Shown piece by piece: positions 16,089-25,191 of a stretch of DNA of 64,000 nucleotides. This DNA comes from an uncultured Collinsella sp. Its GTDB lineage: Bacteria; Actinomycetota; Coriobacteriia; Coriobacteriales; Coriobacteriaceae. Position numbers and translations under genes: made by a program. The notes beneath the pieces were generated by a model that searched no databases, was not told the origin of the DNA, and worked only from the letters and a program-made list of their open reading frames with translations. The stretch is from NCBI GenBank assembly GCA_902493145.1, contig CABUOA010000004.1, positions 19,872 to 83,871 on the forward strand. The letters are read 5' to 3'. Within the stretch, counting starts at the first letter, position 1. Every line of letters begins with the position of its first letter.

Positions 16089-17039
16089 TTAGCAGGAGAA
16101 GTCGACGCTGTCGATGATGTCCTTGAGGGCCTTGGCGGAGGCGGTGAGCTCATGCTGCTCGTCATCGTTCAGCGGCACGGGGACGCGACAGACGACGCCG
16201 TCGCGGCCAACGACCGTCGGCATGGAGATGGCAAGATCGGACAGGCCATACTCGCCCACCATGAGCGAGGAGACGGGCAGAACGGTCTGCTCATCGCGCA
16301 TGACGGCGGTGCAGATGCGCTTGACGGCCATGGCGACGCCATAGTAGGTGGCGTGCTTCTTCTCGATGATGGTGTAGGCGGAGTTCTTGACGTCCTCGGC
16401 GATGCGCTTCTCGGCAGCCTCATGCTCCAGGTGGCCGTGAAGCTCGCAGAAGGTGTTCAGCGGAACGCCGGCAACCTGGGCGCTGGACCAAGCGACGAAC
16501 TCGGAGTCGCCGTGCTCGCCCATAACATAGGCCTGGACATCGCGCGGGTCGACCTCAACGTGAGCGCCGAGCATCTGCTGCAGACGGCCGGTGTCGAGCA
16601 CGGTACCGGAGCCGATGACATGGCCCTCGGGCAGGCCGGACATCTTGATGGCGGCATAGGTCAGAACATCGACCGGGTTGGAGACGATGAGCAGAATGCC
16701 GTCGAAGCCAGACTTCTTAATCTCGGGGATAATGGACTTAAAGATGTTGACGTTCTTGTTAACCAGGTCCAAGCGGGTCTCACCGGGCTTCTGGGCAGCG
16801 CCAGCGGTGACGACGATCATGGCGGCGTCGGCGACATCGGAATAATCGCCGGCGTAGATCTTCATCGGCTCGGCAAACGTCATGCCGTGCGCGATATCCA
16901 GAGCCTCACCCTCGGCGCGGTTCTTGTCCACGTCGATGAGGACCATCTCGGAGAACAGACCGCTCTGCATCAGCGCGAACGCCGAAGACGAACCGACGAA
17001 ACCGCAGCCGACAATAGCGACTTTCTTCTCGTTAACCAT
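16089..17039 (-). CDS. ldh: L-lactate dehydrogenase
   Basis: A 316-residue NAD-dependent L-lactate dehydrogenase. VAIVGCGFVGSSSAFAL is the NAD fold, GAAQKPGETRLDLVNKN carries the substrate-loop arginine, and YVMGEHGDSEFVAWS holds the catalytic histidine. It reduces pyruvate to lactate and regenerates NAD in fermentation. The ATG at 17039 has GGGAG six bases upstream. Its leader contains a strong hairpin directly before the SD (17066-17096). Monocistronic. Confidence 0.95.
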   Translation of the reverse strand: MVNEKKVAIVGCGFVGSSSAFALMQSGLFSEMVLIDVDKNRAEGEALDIAHGMTFAEPMKIYAGDYSDVADAAMIVVTAGAAQKPGETRLDLVNKNVNIFKSIIPEIKKSGFDGILLIVSNPVDVLTYAAIKMSGLPEGHVIGSGTVLDTGRLQQMLGAHVEVDPRDVQAYVMGEHGDSEFVAWSSAQVAGVPLNTFCELHGHLEHEAAEKRIAEDVKNSAYTIIEKKHATYYGVAMAVKRICTAVMRDEQTVLPVSSLMVGEYGLSDLAISMPTVVGRDGVVCRVPVPLNDDEQHELTASAKALKDIIDSVDFSC

Positions 17040-17065
17040 TAGAAACTCCCATCTCTCTCCACAAG

Positions 17066-17096
17066 CAAGCCGCCCGGGAACGACCCGAGCGGCTTG
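17066..17096 (-). promoter_or_regulatory. Leader hairpin before the ldh SD
   Basis: CAAGCCGC (17066-17073) pairs with GCGGCTTG (17089-17096), with inner CGGG/CCCG pairs. It lies between the end of the aminotransferase gene and the ldh SD. There is no T-run, so it may be a 5' stabilising or regulatory hairpin rather than a terminator. The rest of 17097-17240 shows no feature I recognise. Confidence 0.4.
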
Positions 17097-17240
17097 CCGT
17101 AATCCCAATACATCCAATCGGGACTTTGATTATGCTCCTATTCGCAGCCAAAAATCGACCGTTTACCGAAATTGTTTGCAGGATTCGTAAAATAACTGCA
17201 CGAAATCGGTTTCGAGCTATTGACGAGTCGAAACAGCCTT

Positions 17241-18404
17241 CTAATACAGGCCCGCCTCGCGAATGGCCTCGACAGCCAAAGCAATCTGATCGGGCGGCAG
17301 GACCAGCGCCATGCGCACGTGTCCCTCACCCGAAGGACCAAAGCTCGCGCCCGGCGTCACCACAACGCCAGCCTTCTCCATAAGCTCCTCGCAAAACGCC
17401 ATGGAATCGGTGCGACCACCGGGAAGCTTAGCCCACACGAACATAGAGCCATGCGCGTTGGGACGCTCCCAGCCCAAGCCCTCAAGACCGTCGCACAGGG
17501 CATCGCGGCGCTCCTGGTACTTCAGACGCTGCGCCTCGACCTCATCGCGCGGACCGTTCAGGCAGGCGATAGCAGCCTTCTGGATCGGGAAGAACATGCC
17601 AAAGTCGATCTGGCCGCGCAGCTTGGCAAAGGCAGAGACCACGTCCTCACGGCCGACCAAAAAGCCGATACGGGCACCGGTGACGTTAAACGACTTGGAA
17701 AGCGAGAAGAACTCCACGCCCACCTCAAGCGCACCGGGATACTGCAAGAAGCTTCCGCCGGGCTCGCCGTCAAACACGATGTCGGAGTACGCGTTGTCAT
17801 GGACGATGAGCAGGTCGTGCTCACGGGCGAAAGCGATGATCTCTTCGTAGACCTCGGACGTGCCCACCGAGCCGACCGGGTTGGCGGGCAGCGATACGAT
17901 CATATACTTGGCGCGATCAGCCACCTCGGGATCGATGCCTGCCACATAGGGCAGGTAATTATGCTCGGCAACCAGCGGATAGTACTCGAGCTTGGCATCG
18001 GCGATCTTGGCACCCGCCTCAAAGACCGGGTAGCACGGATCGGGAACCAGAATGGTGTCACCCGGATCGAGCAGAGCCAGGCCCAAATGGCCAACGCCCT
18101 CCTGCGTGCCGTTGCACGACTGCACCATAGACGGCGTAATGCCCGAAACGCCAAAGCGACGCTCATAGTAATCGCATACGGCCTGCTTGAGTTCGGGCAG
18201 GTCGCGCAAGGCGTACTTCCACATCTCGGGATCCTGGGCTGCTTGTGTGAGCGCCTCGACCACGTGGCCGTACGGCTTAAAGTCGGGCGTGCCCACGCTC
18301 ATGTTGTAAATGGTCTTGCCCTGAGCCTTCAGCGCGAGCAGCTTGTTGTTGAGCGAGGCGAAGACCTCCGCGCCAAAGCGGTCGAGACGCTGCGATGCCT
18401 GCAT
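17241..18404 (-). CDS. Class I/II aminotransferase (DapL/PatA-like)
   Basis: A 387-residue fold-type I PLP aminotransferase. SLSKSFNVTGARIGF contains the PLP lysine, PANPVGSVGTSEVYEE and VHDNAYSDIVFDG are the usual cofactor-binding strands, and the N-terminus MSVGTPDFKPYGHVVEAL matches the LL-DAP aminotransferase/PatA group. With an acetyl-type lysine pathway at 9.5-13.5 kb that has no transaminase, this could supply the N-acetyl-amino-oxopimelate aminotransferase step; an alanine or aspartate aminotransferase is the alternative. A strong SD-like GGAAGGTGG precedes the ATG at ~18404. An intrinsic terminator sits just upstream. Confidence 0.75.
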   Translation of the reverse strand: MQASQRLDRFGAEVFASLNNKLLALKAQGKTIYNMSVGTPDFKPYGHVVEALTQAAQDPEMWKYALRDLPELKQAVCDYYERRFGVSGITPSMVQSCNGTQEGVGHLGLALLDPGDTILVPDPCYPVFEAGAKIADAKLEYYPLVAEHNYLPYVAGIDPEVADRAKYMIVSLPANPVGSVGTSEVYEEIIAFAREHDLLIVHDNAYSDIVFDGEPGGSFLQYPGALEVGVEFFSLSKSFNVTGARIGFLVGREDVVSAFAKLRGQIDFGMFFPIQKAAIACLNGPRDEVEAQRLKYQERRDALCDGLEGLGWERPNAHGSMFVWAKLPGGRTDSMAFCEELMEKAGVVVTPGASFGPSGEGHVRMALVLPPDQIALAVEAIREAGLY

Positions 18405-18420
18405 GGTGCCACCTTCCGAT

Positions 18421-18448
18421 ATAAAAAAGCGGCGCTCCGACAAGAGCG
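18421..18448 (-). terminator. Terminator between nadE and the aminotransferase
   Basis: On the leftward strand GCGGCGCTC pairs with GAGCGCCGC around a 6-base loop, followed by TTTTTT. The T-run ends only about 17 bases before the aminotransferase start codon, so it terminates nadE messages and could also act as an attenuator for the downstream gene. Confidence 0.8.
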
Positions 18449-18521
18449 CCGCGCGATACGGGCCATCAGATTGCAAAAGTGTAACGCTTGCAACCCCCGT
18501 ATTGGTTCAATTTAGCCAACC

Positions 18522-20501
18522 TTAGTCAACTGGATTGAGCGCGTCGATCTGCGCAAGCCACAGACGCGAGCTGGCGTCACTCGGCATACGCCAATCGCCA
18601 CGCGGGCTGAGCGTCACCGAACCAACCTTGGGGCCATCGGGCAGGCAGCTGCGCTTAAACTGCTGGGCAAAGAAGCGACGATAGAACGTACGCAGCCACG
18701 TGTGGACGGTCTTGGCGTCGTAGACACCCTCGAAACTCTTGAGCGCCATGCGGTAGATCTTGCCCGGCTCAAAGCCAAAACGCAGCAAGTAGTAGAGGAA
18801 GTAGTCGTGCAACTCGTACGGGCCCACCAAATCCTCAGTCTTCTGCGCAATCTCGCCGTCGCCCGTGGGCGGCAGAAGCTCGGGGGACACCGGCGTGTCG
18901 AGGATATCGAGCAAAACCTCGGCAATACGCCCGCCAAAGACATCAGCCGCATAACGCACCAAGTGACGCACGAGTGTCTTGGGCACGCTCGCGTTGACGG
19001 CGTACATGCTCATGTGGTCGCCGTTATAGGTAGCCCAGCCGAGTGCCAACTCCGACAGGTCGCCCGTGCCGATGACAAAACCGCCAGCCTGGTTGGCCAG
19101 ATCCATCAGAATCTGCGTACGCTCGCGGGCCTGGCTGTTCTCGTAGGTCACGTCCTGCACGGTCGGATCGTGCTCAATGTCCTTGAAGTGCTGCTCCACA
19201 GCCGCGTGGATCGAAACCTCGCGGAAGCTCACGCCCAGGTCGCGCGCGAGCGACTCGGCGTTGGACTTAGTGCGATGCGTCGTGCCAAAGCCGGGCATGG
19301 AGACCGCCGTGATACCCGTGCGCGGCAGCCCCAGTGCATCGAAGGCACGCACCGTCACGAGCAGTGCCAGTGTAGAATCAAGGCCGCCCGAAAGACCGAT
19401 GACGGCCGCCTTGGTGCCCGTATGGGCCAGGCGGGTCTTGAGGCCGGCGGTCTGCAGGTCGAGGATGGTCTCGCAGCGCTCGGCCAGGTCACCATGGTCG
19501 GCCGGTACAAAGGGCGCGCGCGGGAAAACGCGGTCGATATCGCAGGCATCGCGCAGGACAGGCTCTTCGGCCAACACGCCCTCAAACGAAAACTCAACGG
19601 CCGTGGCCTCCGGCGCATCGTCCGCGCGCGTCCACGTCGTCGAACGACGGCGCTCGGCAACCAGGCGGTCAAGATCAACGTCGGCGATGGCCATGTCGCA
19701 GGTAAGCAGCTTGGTCGCGGCGAGCTTGGAGCCGTTTTCGTAGACGAGGTTCTCGCCCGCAAAGACCATATCGGTCGTGGACTCGCCCTCGCTCGCGTCC
19801 GCATAGGCATAGGCGCAGTACAGGCGCGCGCTCTGGTTGGAAATGAGGCTGCGGCGGTAATCCGCCTTACCGATAATCTCGTCCGAAGCCGACGGATTGA
19901 GGATCACCGTCGCACCGGCAAGCGCCATCTCGGTCGAAGGGGGCGCCGGCACCCACAGGTCCTCGCAGACCTCAACGCCCAGCACCATATCCTCGGCACC
20001 TTCATCACAGCAGCGGTAGACAAGCCCCGAACCCAGCGGAACCGGACCCTGACCGGCAAACTCGACCCACACAGAATCTGCGGGCGCCGGAGCAAACCAG
20101 CGGCGCTCATAAAACTCACCGTAATTGGGCAGATACTTTTTGGCCGTGAGGCCCAAAAGCTCGCCCGCGCAGCACACGGCGGCGCAGTTGTAGATACTCT
20201 CGGCAACTGCAACGGGAAGACCGATGGTAAAGACAATCGGCAGCCCGCGGGTTTCATCGAGAATATGTGCCAGTGCGGTCTCGCAGGCATGCAGTAATGT
20301 GCGGTTATGGAACAGATCGGCCGCGGTATAGCCAGTCAGATTAAGCTCGGGCAGTACCAGCGCGCGAACGCCGCGCTCGGCAGCCTCGCGAACAGCCGCC
20401 AGCGCAACCTCGGCATTGCCCTCGACATCGGCCACGCGAATCTGCGGCGACGCCGCCGCCACACGCAAAAAGCCATCAGACTGAGAAAGGTGAAGATTCA
20501 T
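18522..20501 (-). CDS. nadE: NAD+ synthetase, glutamine-hydrolysing
   Basis: A 659-residue two-domain NadE. The N-terminal nitrilase-type glutaminase (residues ~10-300) shows VLPELNLTGY (Glu), TAKKYLPNYGEFYE (Lys) and VEVCEDLWVP (Cys). The C-terminal ATP-pyrophosphatase domain has IGLSGGLDSTLALLV near 375. It amidates nicotinate adenine dinucleotide to NAD using ammonia from glutamine. Full length for this class. ATG 20501 has GGGAG seven bases upstream. Probably the first gene of its transcript. Confidence 0.95.
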   Translation of the reverse strand: MNLHLSQSDGFLRVAAASPQIRVADVEGNAEVALAAVREAAERGVRALVLPELNLTGYTAADLFHNRTLLHACETALAHILDETRGLPIVFTIGLPVAVAESIYNCAAVCCAGELLGLTAKKYLPNYGEFYERRWFAPAPADSVWVEFAGQGPVPLGSGLVYRCCDEGAEDMVLGVEVCEDLWVPAPPSTEMALAGATVILNPSASDEIIGKADYRRSLISNQSARLYCAYAYADASEGESTTDMVFAGENLVYENGSKLAATKLLTCDMAIADVDLDRLVAERRRSTTWTRADDAPEATAVEFSFEGVLAEEPVLRDACDIDRVFPRAPFVPADHGDLAERCETILDLQTAGLKTRLAHTGTKAAVIGLSGGLDSTLALLVTVRAFDALGLPRTGITAVSMPGFGTTHRTKSNAESLARDLGVSFREVSIHAAVEQHFKDIEHDPTVQDVTYENSQARERTQILMDLANQAGGFVIGTGDLSELALGWATYNGDHMSMYAVNASVPKTLVRHLVRYAADVFGGRIAEVLLDILDTPVSPELLPPTGDGEIAQKTEDLVGPYELHDYFLYYLLRFGFEPGKIYRMALKSFEGVYDAKTVHTWLRTFYRRFFAQQFKRSCLPDGPKVGSVTLSPRGDWRMPSDASSRLWLAQIDALNPVD

Positions 20502-20704
20502 AAGAATGCTCCCGTGCGTAGACGCTATTCAACACAATTAGCAAGCCCTATTGTAGTTCAACCACCGGGTGGAACCACATCCCACCAACTTGGTGAGCTA
20601 TTGATGAGTTGATGGTATCTGTTAAATGTCACGTACGATTCACATCTGGTGGGTACCCTGATGGCTACACGAAACGAAGCAGATTTACACCGGGAGGACC
20701 CCGT
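20502..20704. promoter_or_regulatory. Divergent intergenic region rich in CCACC dyads
   Basis: Two hundred bases separate nadE (-) from the membrane protein gene (+). CACCAACTTGGTG (perfect 6-1-6) and CCACCGGGTGG lie near 20562-20597, with another CTGGTGGGTACC near 20645. They look like operator half-sites of a shared regulator. No confident promoter was assigned. Confidence 0.35.
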
Positions 20705-21658
20705 ATGACAACCAAGTACACCGACGCGCCGCGCACGCGCGTCATGACGCCGGCATCGCTCAACAACGGCGTGCACGAGAACCATTCCATCGGCCAGACC
20801 ATGGCCATCGCGCCCAAAAAGGGCCTGTTCGACGACATTTCCATTCCCCAGATCATCGCCGGCGCCGCAGCTGCCGCCACGAGCGTGGCGCTTGCTTCAA
20901 AGATCGGCATTGCCGGCTCGGTGATTGGTGCCGCTGTGAGCTCAGTCATCACCGTTGTGTCCTCGCAGGTCTATCGCCACTTTATCTCCGCCAGCGCCGA
21001 AGCAATCAAGGGCACGCATGCCGCTGTTGACTACCCTACCGGCGCCTACGAGCCCGTTGAGCCCAATGTCGAGGAGCACCTAGGTGGCGCCGCAACCACG
21101 CAGGAGATGCGCCAGGTTGCGGGACGCGCGACCACGGCGCGCGTCGCCCCCAACAGCCTGCGCGCCAAAGCGGCGGCAGAGCGCAGCCAGACACAAAAGA
21201 AGGTCATCGTCTTCTCGATCGCCATCGCCATCGTCGCGGTCATCGCCTGCGCCGGCGCCATCCTTATCACCACTGCCGGTGAGGGTCTGGGCGAGCGTCC
21301 CGAGCCAATCCTGTCGTCGCGCACGACCGAGAGCGATGCAAATGGCAACACCCAGTCGCAAGATCAGCAGGCACAGACGGACGACACGCAAGACAGTCCT
21401 ACCTCTGCCAATTCGTCCTCGAACACCCAAAACCAATCGCAGGGCACCGATTCCTCTACGGCCAACAGTGGCACGCCGTCCGGCACGACCGACTCAAGCC
21501 AAACGACTGACGGTTCACAGCCGAACACGGGAGGCCAGACGAGCGACACCACGTCGGGAACGGGCACGGCAGACAGTAACAACACCAACAGCTCGAGCGG
21601 AACCGCTTCCGGCACGGCATCTGACAACTCGAGCCAAGGCACGGCATCGGGCAACTAA
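20705..21658 (+). CDS. Membrane protein with long low-complexity extracellular tail
   Basis: A 317-residue protein with no recognised family. A first Ala-rich hydrophobic region (~55-95, IIAGAAAAATSVALASKIGI) and a second clear transmembrane helix (~165-190, VFSIAIAIVAVIACAGAILI) are followed by ~115 residues almost entirely Ser, Thr, Gly, Asn, Gln and Asp. The tail resembles wall-spanning or glycosylated stalks but has no LPxTG. ATG 20705 has GGGAGG seven bases upstream. Monocistronic, closed by a terminator. Confidence 0.6.
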   Translation: MTTKYTDAPRTRVMTPASLNNGVHENHSIGQTMAIAPKKGLFDDISIPQIIAGAAAAATSVALASKIGIAGSVIGAAVSSVITVVSSQVYRHFISASAEAIKGTHAAVDYPTGAYEPVEPNVEEHLGGAATTQEMRQVAGRATTARVAPNSLRAKAAAERSQTQKKVIVFSIAIAIVAVIACAGAILITTAGEGLGERPEPILSSRTTESDANGNTQSQDQQAQTDDTQDSPTSANSSSNTQNQSQGTDSSTANSGTPSGTTDSSQTTDGSQPNTGGQTSDTTSGTGTADSNNTNSSSGTASGTASDNSSQGTASGN

Positions 21659-21692
21659 GCACGTTTGCCTCTCATAGATAACCGACCTATAC

Positions 21693-21730
21693 AACGGGCG
21701 CGAATCGAAAGCGGTTCGCGCCCGTTTGCC
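21693..21730 (+). terminator. Intrinsic terminator
   Basis: Twelve-bp stem AACGGGCGCGAA (21693-21704) with TTCGCGCCCGTT (21715-21726), 10-base loop; short T-run. Confidence 0.75.
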
Positions 21731-21798
21731 TTGGGCGCCGCCATGGCGAACGCCATGCGATGGTAAGATGCTTTACATGTGTAAAGAGGAGATTTGCC

Positions 21799-23106
21799 AT
21801 GAGCAAGACAATAGTTAGGCCCACGCTTTCGCTGGGCAACCACATCTATCTGTATCGCCTGCTGCGCGACGCGATTGGGTGCGGCAAGCAAACGTTTATG
21901 ACACAGGTCGAGGAGGCGCTCGCCGCTGGCGACATGACCGCTTATGACCTGGGCTTCGAGTCCACGCGCGAGCTGCTCGAGGAGCTCGACGACTGCATTA
22001 AGCTGACCGTCTTTAAAGGCGGCCGCCTGTATGCCACGGTCATCGCCAACGAGGCCTGGGATGCCGCGCTTGCCAAGGGCGAGGACAAGCCCAAGACCGC
22101 CAAGGGCGCCAAGCAGTCCTACAAAAAGAAAAAGCGCGGTGAGAAGGACCTCAAGGCCGTGCGCCCCAAGCACGTTAAGCGTCCCGAGCCCGAAGCCATG
22201 GTTGAAGCCGCGCCGGAACCCGAGCCCGAGACAGAGATCGAAGTCGCTATTGAGGTAACGGCAGAAGCCGAAACCGAAATCGCCGCCACGACCGATTCCG
22301 AAGTCATATCCGAGCAGGAAGCCACTGTGGAGCTCAACGAAGCGCCCAAGTCGACAACCGAAGAAGCCGCTGACCAACCCGAGCCGTCTGCGTTCCAAAA
22401 CAGCGATGTCTTTGGCGACGAGGCCGAGGACAATCAGCCCGACGAGTCCGCTGATCAAGACGCTACCGAGTCGGCGCCGGAGCCCGAGACGCCGCAGCCC
22501 GCCATCTCGCTCACGGTCGTCTACGACCCCGAGAACGCCAATGCCGGCATCACCACCATGGCATCCACGCCCATCGAGGCAAAGTCGAGCGTCGAGAATG
22601 AGAGCTCGACGCAGGTTGAGGTTGAAACTGAAGCTGCAGACGCGCCCGTCACCGTGAAGCCCGCAGATTCCACAATCAAGCCGAAGACGACGCCAGAGCC
22701 CGCACCCGTCATCGAGTCCGTGCCCGCCGCTGCTTGCGACCAAATTCCCGCACCGGCACCGGCTTCGGTACCCGCAGCGGCCCCAACCCCCGCGCCCGCA
22801 GCGCCCACCATCCCCGAGGACTTCCCCATCGATTTCGCAACCGAAGTTTTCTGCCCCGGCCCGCTTCTGCACCAGCTGTCGACCTATCTCCCCTACGGCG
22901 CCGACACGCTCGGCATCGTCGGCGAGTACTACTGGATCGCCCGCGAGCGCGGTACCATCGAGGCCGCGCGAAACCGCGCAAGCTTCCCCCTGCGCTACAC
23001 GCAGGCCGGCGAGCGTCGCGAGGTTGCCGTGCGCATCCGCCGCAACACCACTGGCGGCCTCGGTGCCGCCTGGGCCATCGACAAAGTCGAAGAGCCCGAG
23101 CAGTAA
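21799..23106 (+). CDS. Unrecognised protein with Glu/Pro/Ala-rich central region
   Basis: A 435-residue soluble protein. Residues ~1-95 form a compact domain (HIYLYRLLRDAIGCGKQTF ... STRELLEELDDCIKLTVFKG) and are followed by a basic Lys-rich patch (KKKKRGEKDLK). Residues ~140-345 are low complexity, rich in Glu, Pro, Ala and Thr. The last ~90 residues (DFATEVFCPGPLLHQLSTYL to the end) form a second compact region ending in many Arg. No signal peptide or membrane helix. AGAGGAG lies seven bases before ATG 21799. The basic patch suggests nucleic-acid contact, but I do not recognise a family. Confidence 0.6.
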   Translation: MSKTIVRPTLSLGNHIYLYRLLRDAIGCGKQTFMTQVEEALAAGDMTAYDLGFESTRELLEELDDCIKLTVFKGGRLYATVIANEAWDAALAKGEDKPKTAKGAKQSYKKKKRGEKDLKAVRPKHVKRPEPEAMVEAAPEPEPETEIEVAIEVTAEAETEIAATTDSEVISEQEATVELNEAPKSTTEEAADQPEPSAFQNSDVFGDEAEDNQPDESADQDATESAPEPETPQPAISLTVVYDPENANAGITTMASTPIEAKSSVENESSTQVEVETEAADAPVTVKPADSTIKPKTTPEPAPVIESVPAAACDQIPAPAPASVPAAAPTPAPAAPTIPEDFPIDFATEVFCPGPLLHQLSTYLPYGADTLGIVGEYYWIARERGTIEAARNRASFPLRYTQAGERREVAVRIRRNTTGGLGAAWAIDKVEEPEQ

Positions 23107-23110
23107 CGAC

Positions 23111-23150
23111 AAGCGGCTCAAATCCAAATCAGGATTTGAGCCGCTTTTAT
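23111..23150. terminator. Strong intrinsic terminator
   Basis: Perfect 15-bp stem AAGCGGCTCAAATCC (23111-23125) with its complement (23132-23146), 6-base loop, then TTTATTAG. Confidence 0.9.
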
Positions 23151-23183
23151 TAGCATTCATCGATGTTTCGTGACCAACAGCGA

Positions 23184-23283
23184 GCGGGCCGCAAGTGCCC
23201 CAGGTTGCCGTGAAAGAGGAGCGACGCGTACTTCGGTACGCGAGCGACGGTTTGAACGGCAAGATGGGGTGCTTGCGGCCCGC
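23184..23283. repeat. 100-nt structured palindromic element
   Basis: GCGGGCCGCAAG (23184-23195) pairs with CTTGCGGCCCGC (23272-23283); pairing continues through GCCCCA/TGGGGT, then GCCGT/ACGGC after a small internal loop, and a terminal hairpin CGCGTAC-TTCG-GTACGCG (23225-23242) caps it. The whole folds into one long hairpin with a UUCG tetraloop, in a convergent intergenic region already holding two terminators. Confidence 0.75.
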
Positions 23284-23296
23284 GCAGCGTCGAGTA

Positions 23297-23324
23297 GTTA
23301 CGCGGTTTGGTAAAACCGCGTAAC
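23297..23324 (-). terminator. Terminator of ettA
   Basis: Perfect 12-bp stem GTTACGCGGTTT (23297-23308) with AAACCGCGTAAC (23313-23324), loop GGTA, immediately beyond the ettA stop codon. Confidence 0.7.
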
Positions 23325-23327
23325 AAA

Positions 23328-25007
23328 TTAGTCGCGCGTCAGCTTGCGGTGAATACGATGCGGCTGGGCTGCGTCCTCGCCCAGGCGCTCGATACGATTG
23401 GCCTGATAGGCCTCAAAGTTGCCCTCAAACCAATACCAGTTGCCCGGGTTCTCGTCGGTGCCTTCCCACGCCAGGATGTGCGTGGCAACGCGGTCCAGGA
23501 ACATACGGTCGTGGCTAATGACCACCGAACAGCCCGGGAACTCGAGCAGCGCCGCCTCGAGCGAGGACAGCGTCTCGACGTCGAGGTCGTTCGTGGGCTC
23601 GTCGAGGAGCAGCAGGTTGCCGCCCTGCTTGAGCGTAAGCGCCAGGTTCAGACGGTTGCGCTCGCCACCGGAAAGTACGCCGGCGCGCTTCTGCTGGTCC
23701 TGGCCTTTAAAGCCAAAGCTCGCCACATAAGCACGGCTCGGAACCTCGGTCTCACCGACCATCATGTGGTCCAGGCCATCCGAGACGACCTCCCACAGGT
23801 TCTTATCGGGGTCGATGCCGGAACGGTTCTGATCGACATAGGAGATCTTGACGGTCTCGCCCACCTCGAGCTCGCCCGAAGTCAGCGGCTCCAGGCCCAC
23901 GATGGTCTTGAACAGCGTGGTCTTGCCCACACCGTTGGGGCCGATGACACCCACGATACCGTTGCGCGGCAGGGTGAACGATAGGTCGTCGATGAGCACA
24001 CGGCCATCGAACTCCTTGTGCAGGTGATGGGCCTCGAGAACCTTGTTGCCCAGACGCGGGCCCACAGGGATGCGGATGTCGGTCCAGTCGAGCTTCTGGC
24101 TTGCGCGGGCCTCGGCCTCCATCTCCTCGTAGCGAGCCAGACGAGCCTTGTTCTTGGCCTGGCGAGCCTTGGGCGAGCTGCGTACCCACTCGAGCTCGGC
24201 CTCCATGCGCTTGGCGAGCTTGGCGTCGCGGTTGCCCTGCGCCTCGATACGGGCGGCCTTGGTCTCCAGATACGTGGAGTAGTTGCCCTTGTAGGGATAA
24301 AGGTGACCGCGGTCGACCTCGCAGATCCACTCGGCAACGTTATCCAGGAAGTAGCGATCGTGTGTGACGGCAAGCACCGCGCCCTGGTAGTTGTGCAGGA
24401 AGTGCTCGAGCCACAGGATCGACTCGGCATCCAGGTGGTTCGTGGGCTCGTCGAGCAGCAGCAGGTCGGGAGCCTCGAGCAGCAGCTTGCACAGGGCCAC
24501 GCGGCGGCGCTCGCCGCCGGAAAGCACGTTGACTGGCATGTCGGAATCGGGCAGCTGCAGTGCGTCCATGGCCTGGCCGAGCTTGGAATCGATATCCCAG
24601 CCGTCGGCGGCGTCGATCTCGTCCTGAAGCTTGCCCATCTCGGCCATGAGGGCGTCCATGTCGCAATCCGGGTCGCACATCTCCTCGCCGATCTTATTGA
24701 AGCGATCGACCTTGGCGATCATATCGCCAAACGCCATGCGCACGTTCTCGATGACGGTCTTGTCGTCGTCGAGCGGCGGCTCCTGCTGCAGGATGCCCAC
24801 AGTGTAGCCGGGGGTGAGCCTGGCATCGCCGTTGGAGACCTCCTCGATGCCGGCCATGATCTTGAGCAGGGTCGACTTGCCCATACCGTTGGGGCCCACG
24901 ACGCCGATCTTGGCACCGGGGTAGAAGCTCAGGGTCACGTCGTCAAGGATCACCTTGTCGCCATGGGCTTTACGAGCCTGATACATCTGGTAGATAAACT
25001 CTGCCAT
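23328..25007 (-). CDS. ettA: Energy-dependent translational throttle protein (ABC-F)
   Basis: A 559-residue cytoplasmic ABC-F ATPase with two nucleotide-binding domains: Walker A GPNGMGKST and GPNGVGKTT, signatures VLSGGERRR and VLSGGERNR, and Walker B LLLDEPTNHLD and LLLDEPTNDLD. The arm/linker between domains (~245-310, RMEAELEWVRSSPKARQAKNKA) is the EttA type. EttA binds the ribosomal E site and gates elongation according to ADP/ATP. Length and arrangement are typical. ATG 25007 has a weak, distant SD (AAAGGA). Single gene. Confidence 0.93.
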   Translation of the reverse strand: MAEFIYQMYQARKAHGDKVILDDVTLSFYPGAKIGVVGPNGMGKSTLLKIMAGIEEVSNGDARLTPGYTVGILQQEPPLDDDKTVIENVRMAFGDMIAKVDRFNKIGEEMCDPDCDMDALMAEMGKLQDEIDAADGWDIDSKLGQAMDALQLPDSDMPVNVLSGGERRRVALCKLLLEAPDLLLLDEPTNHLDAESILWLEHFLHNYQGAVLAVTHDRYFLDNVAEWICEVDRGHLYPYKGNYSTYLETKAARIEAQGNRDAKLAKRMEAELEWVRSSPKARQAKNKARLARYEEMEAEARASQKLDWTDIRIPVGPRLGNKVLEAHHLHKEFDGRVLIDDLSFTLPRNGIVGVIGPNGVGKTTLFKTIVGLEPLTSGELEVGETVKISYVDQNRSGIDPDKNLWEVVSDGLDHMMVGETEVPSRAYVASFGFKGQDQQKRAGVLSGGERNRLNLALTLKQGGNLLLLDEPTNDLDVETLSSLEAALLEFPGCSVVISHDRMFLDRVATHILAWEGTDENPGNWYWFEGNFEAYQANRIERLGEDAAQPHRIHRKLTRD

Positions 25008-25098
25008 TTGCCTGTTTTATCCTTTCTACCTGCTGTTTCCCTATTCTTGTTTCGCTTTAGTGGAAACGAAATGAGAAAACCAGCTCTGAAACTTAACG

Positions 25099-25118
25099 AA
25101 AAAGGGGCATGGTTGCCC
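25099..25118 (-). terminator. Terminator of the sdpRI operon
   Basis: On the leftward strand GGGCA-ACCA-TGCCC (25118-25105) is followed by CTTTTTCG. It lies about 75 bp beyond the sdpI stop. The rest of 25008-25191 shows nothing else recognised apart from the presumed ettA promoter. Confidence 0.6.
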
Positions 25119-25191
25119 ACACCCCCTAATACTACCTGGGAAAAGTCCCCCTTAACACACTATGAACTGCGTACGCTAGTTTTCCGCAACC

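Noticed and set aside
17220..18515. A 431-codon rightward frame opposite the aminotransferase gene
   Set aside because: Antisense shadow; the leftward frame carries the PLP-lysine motif and a proper SD.
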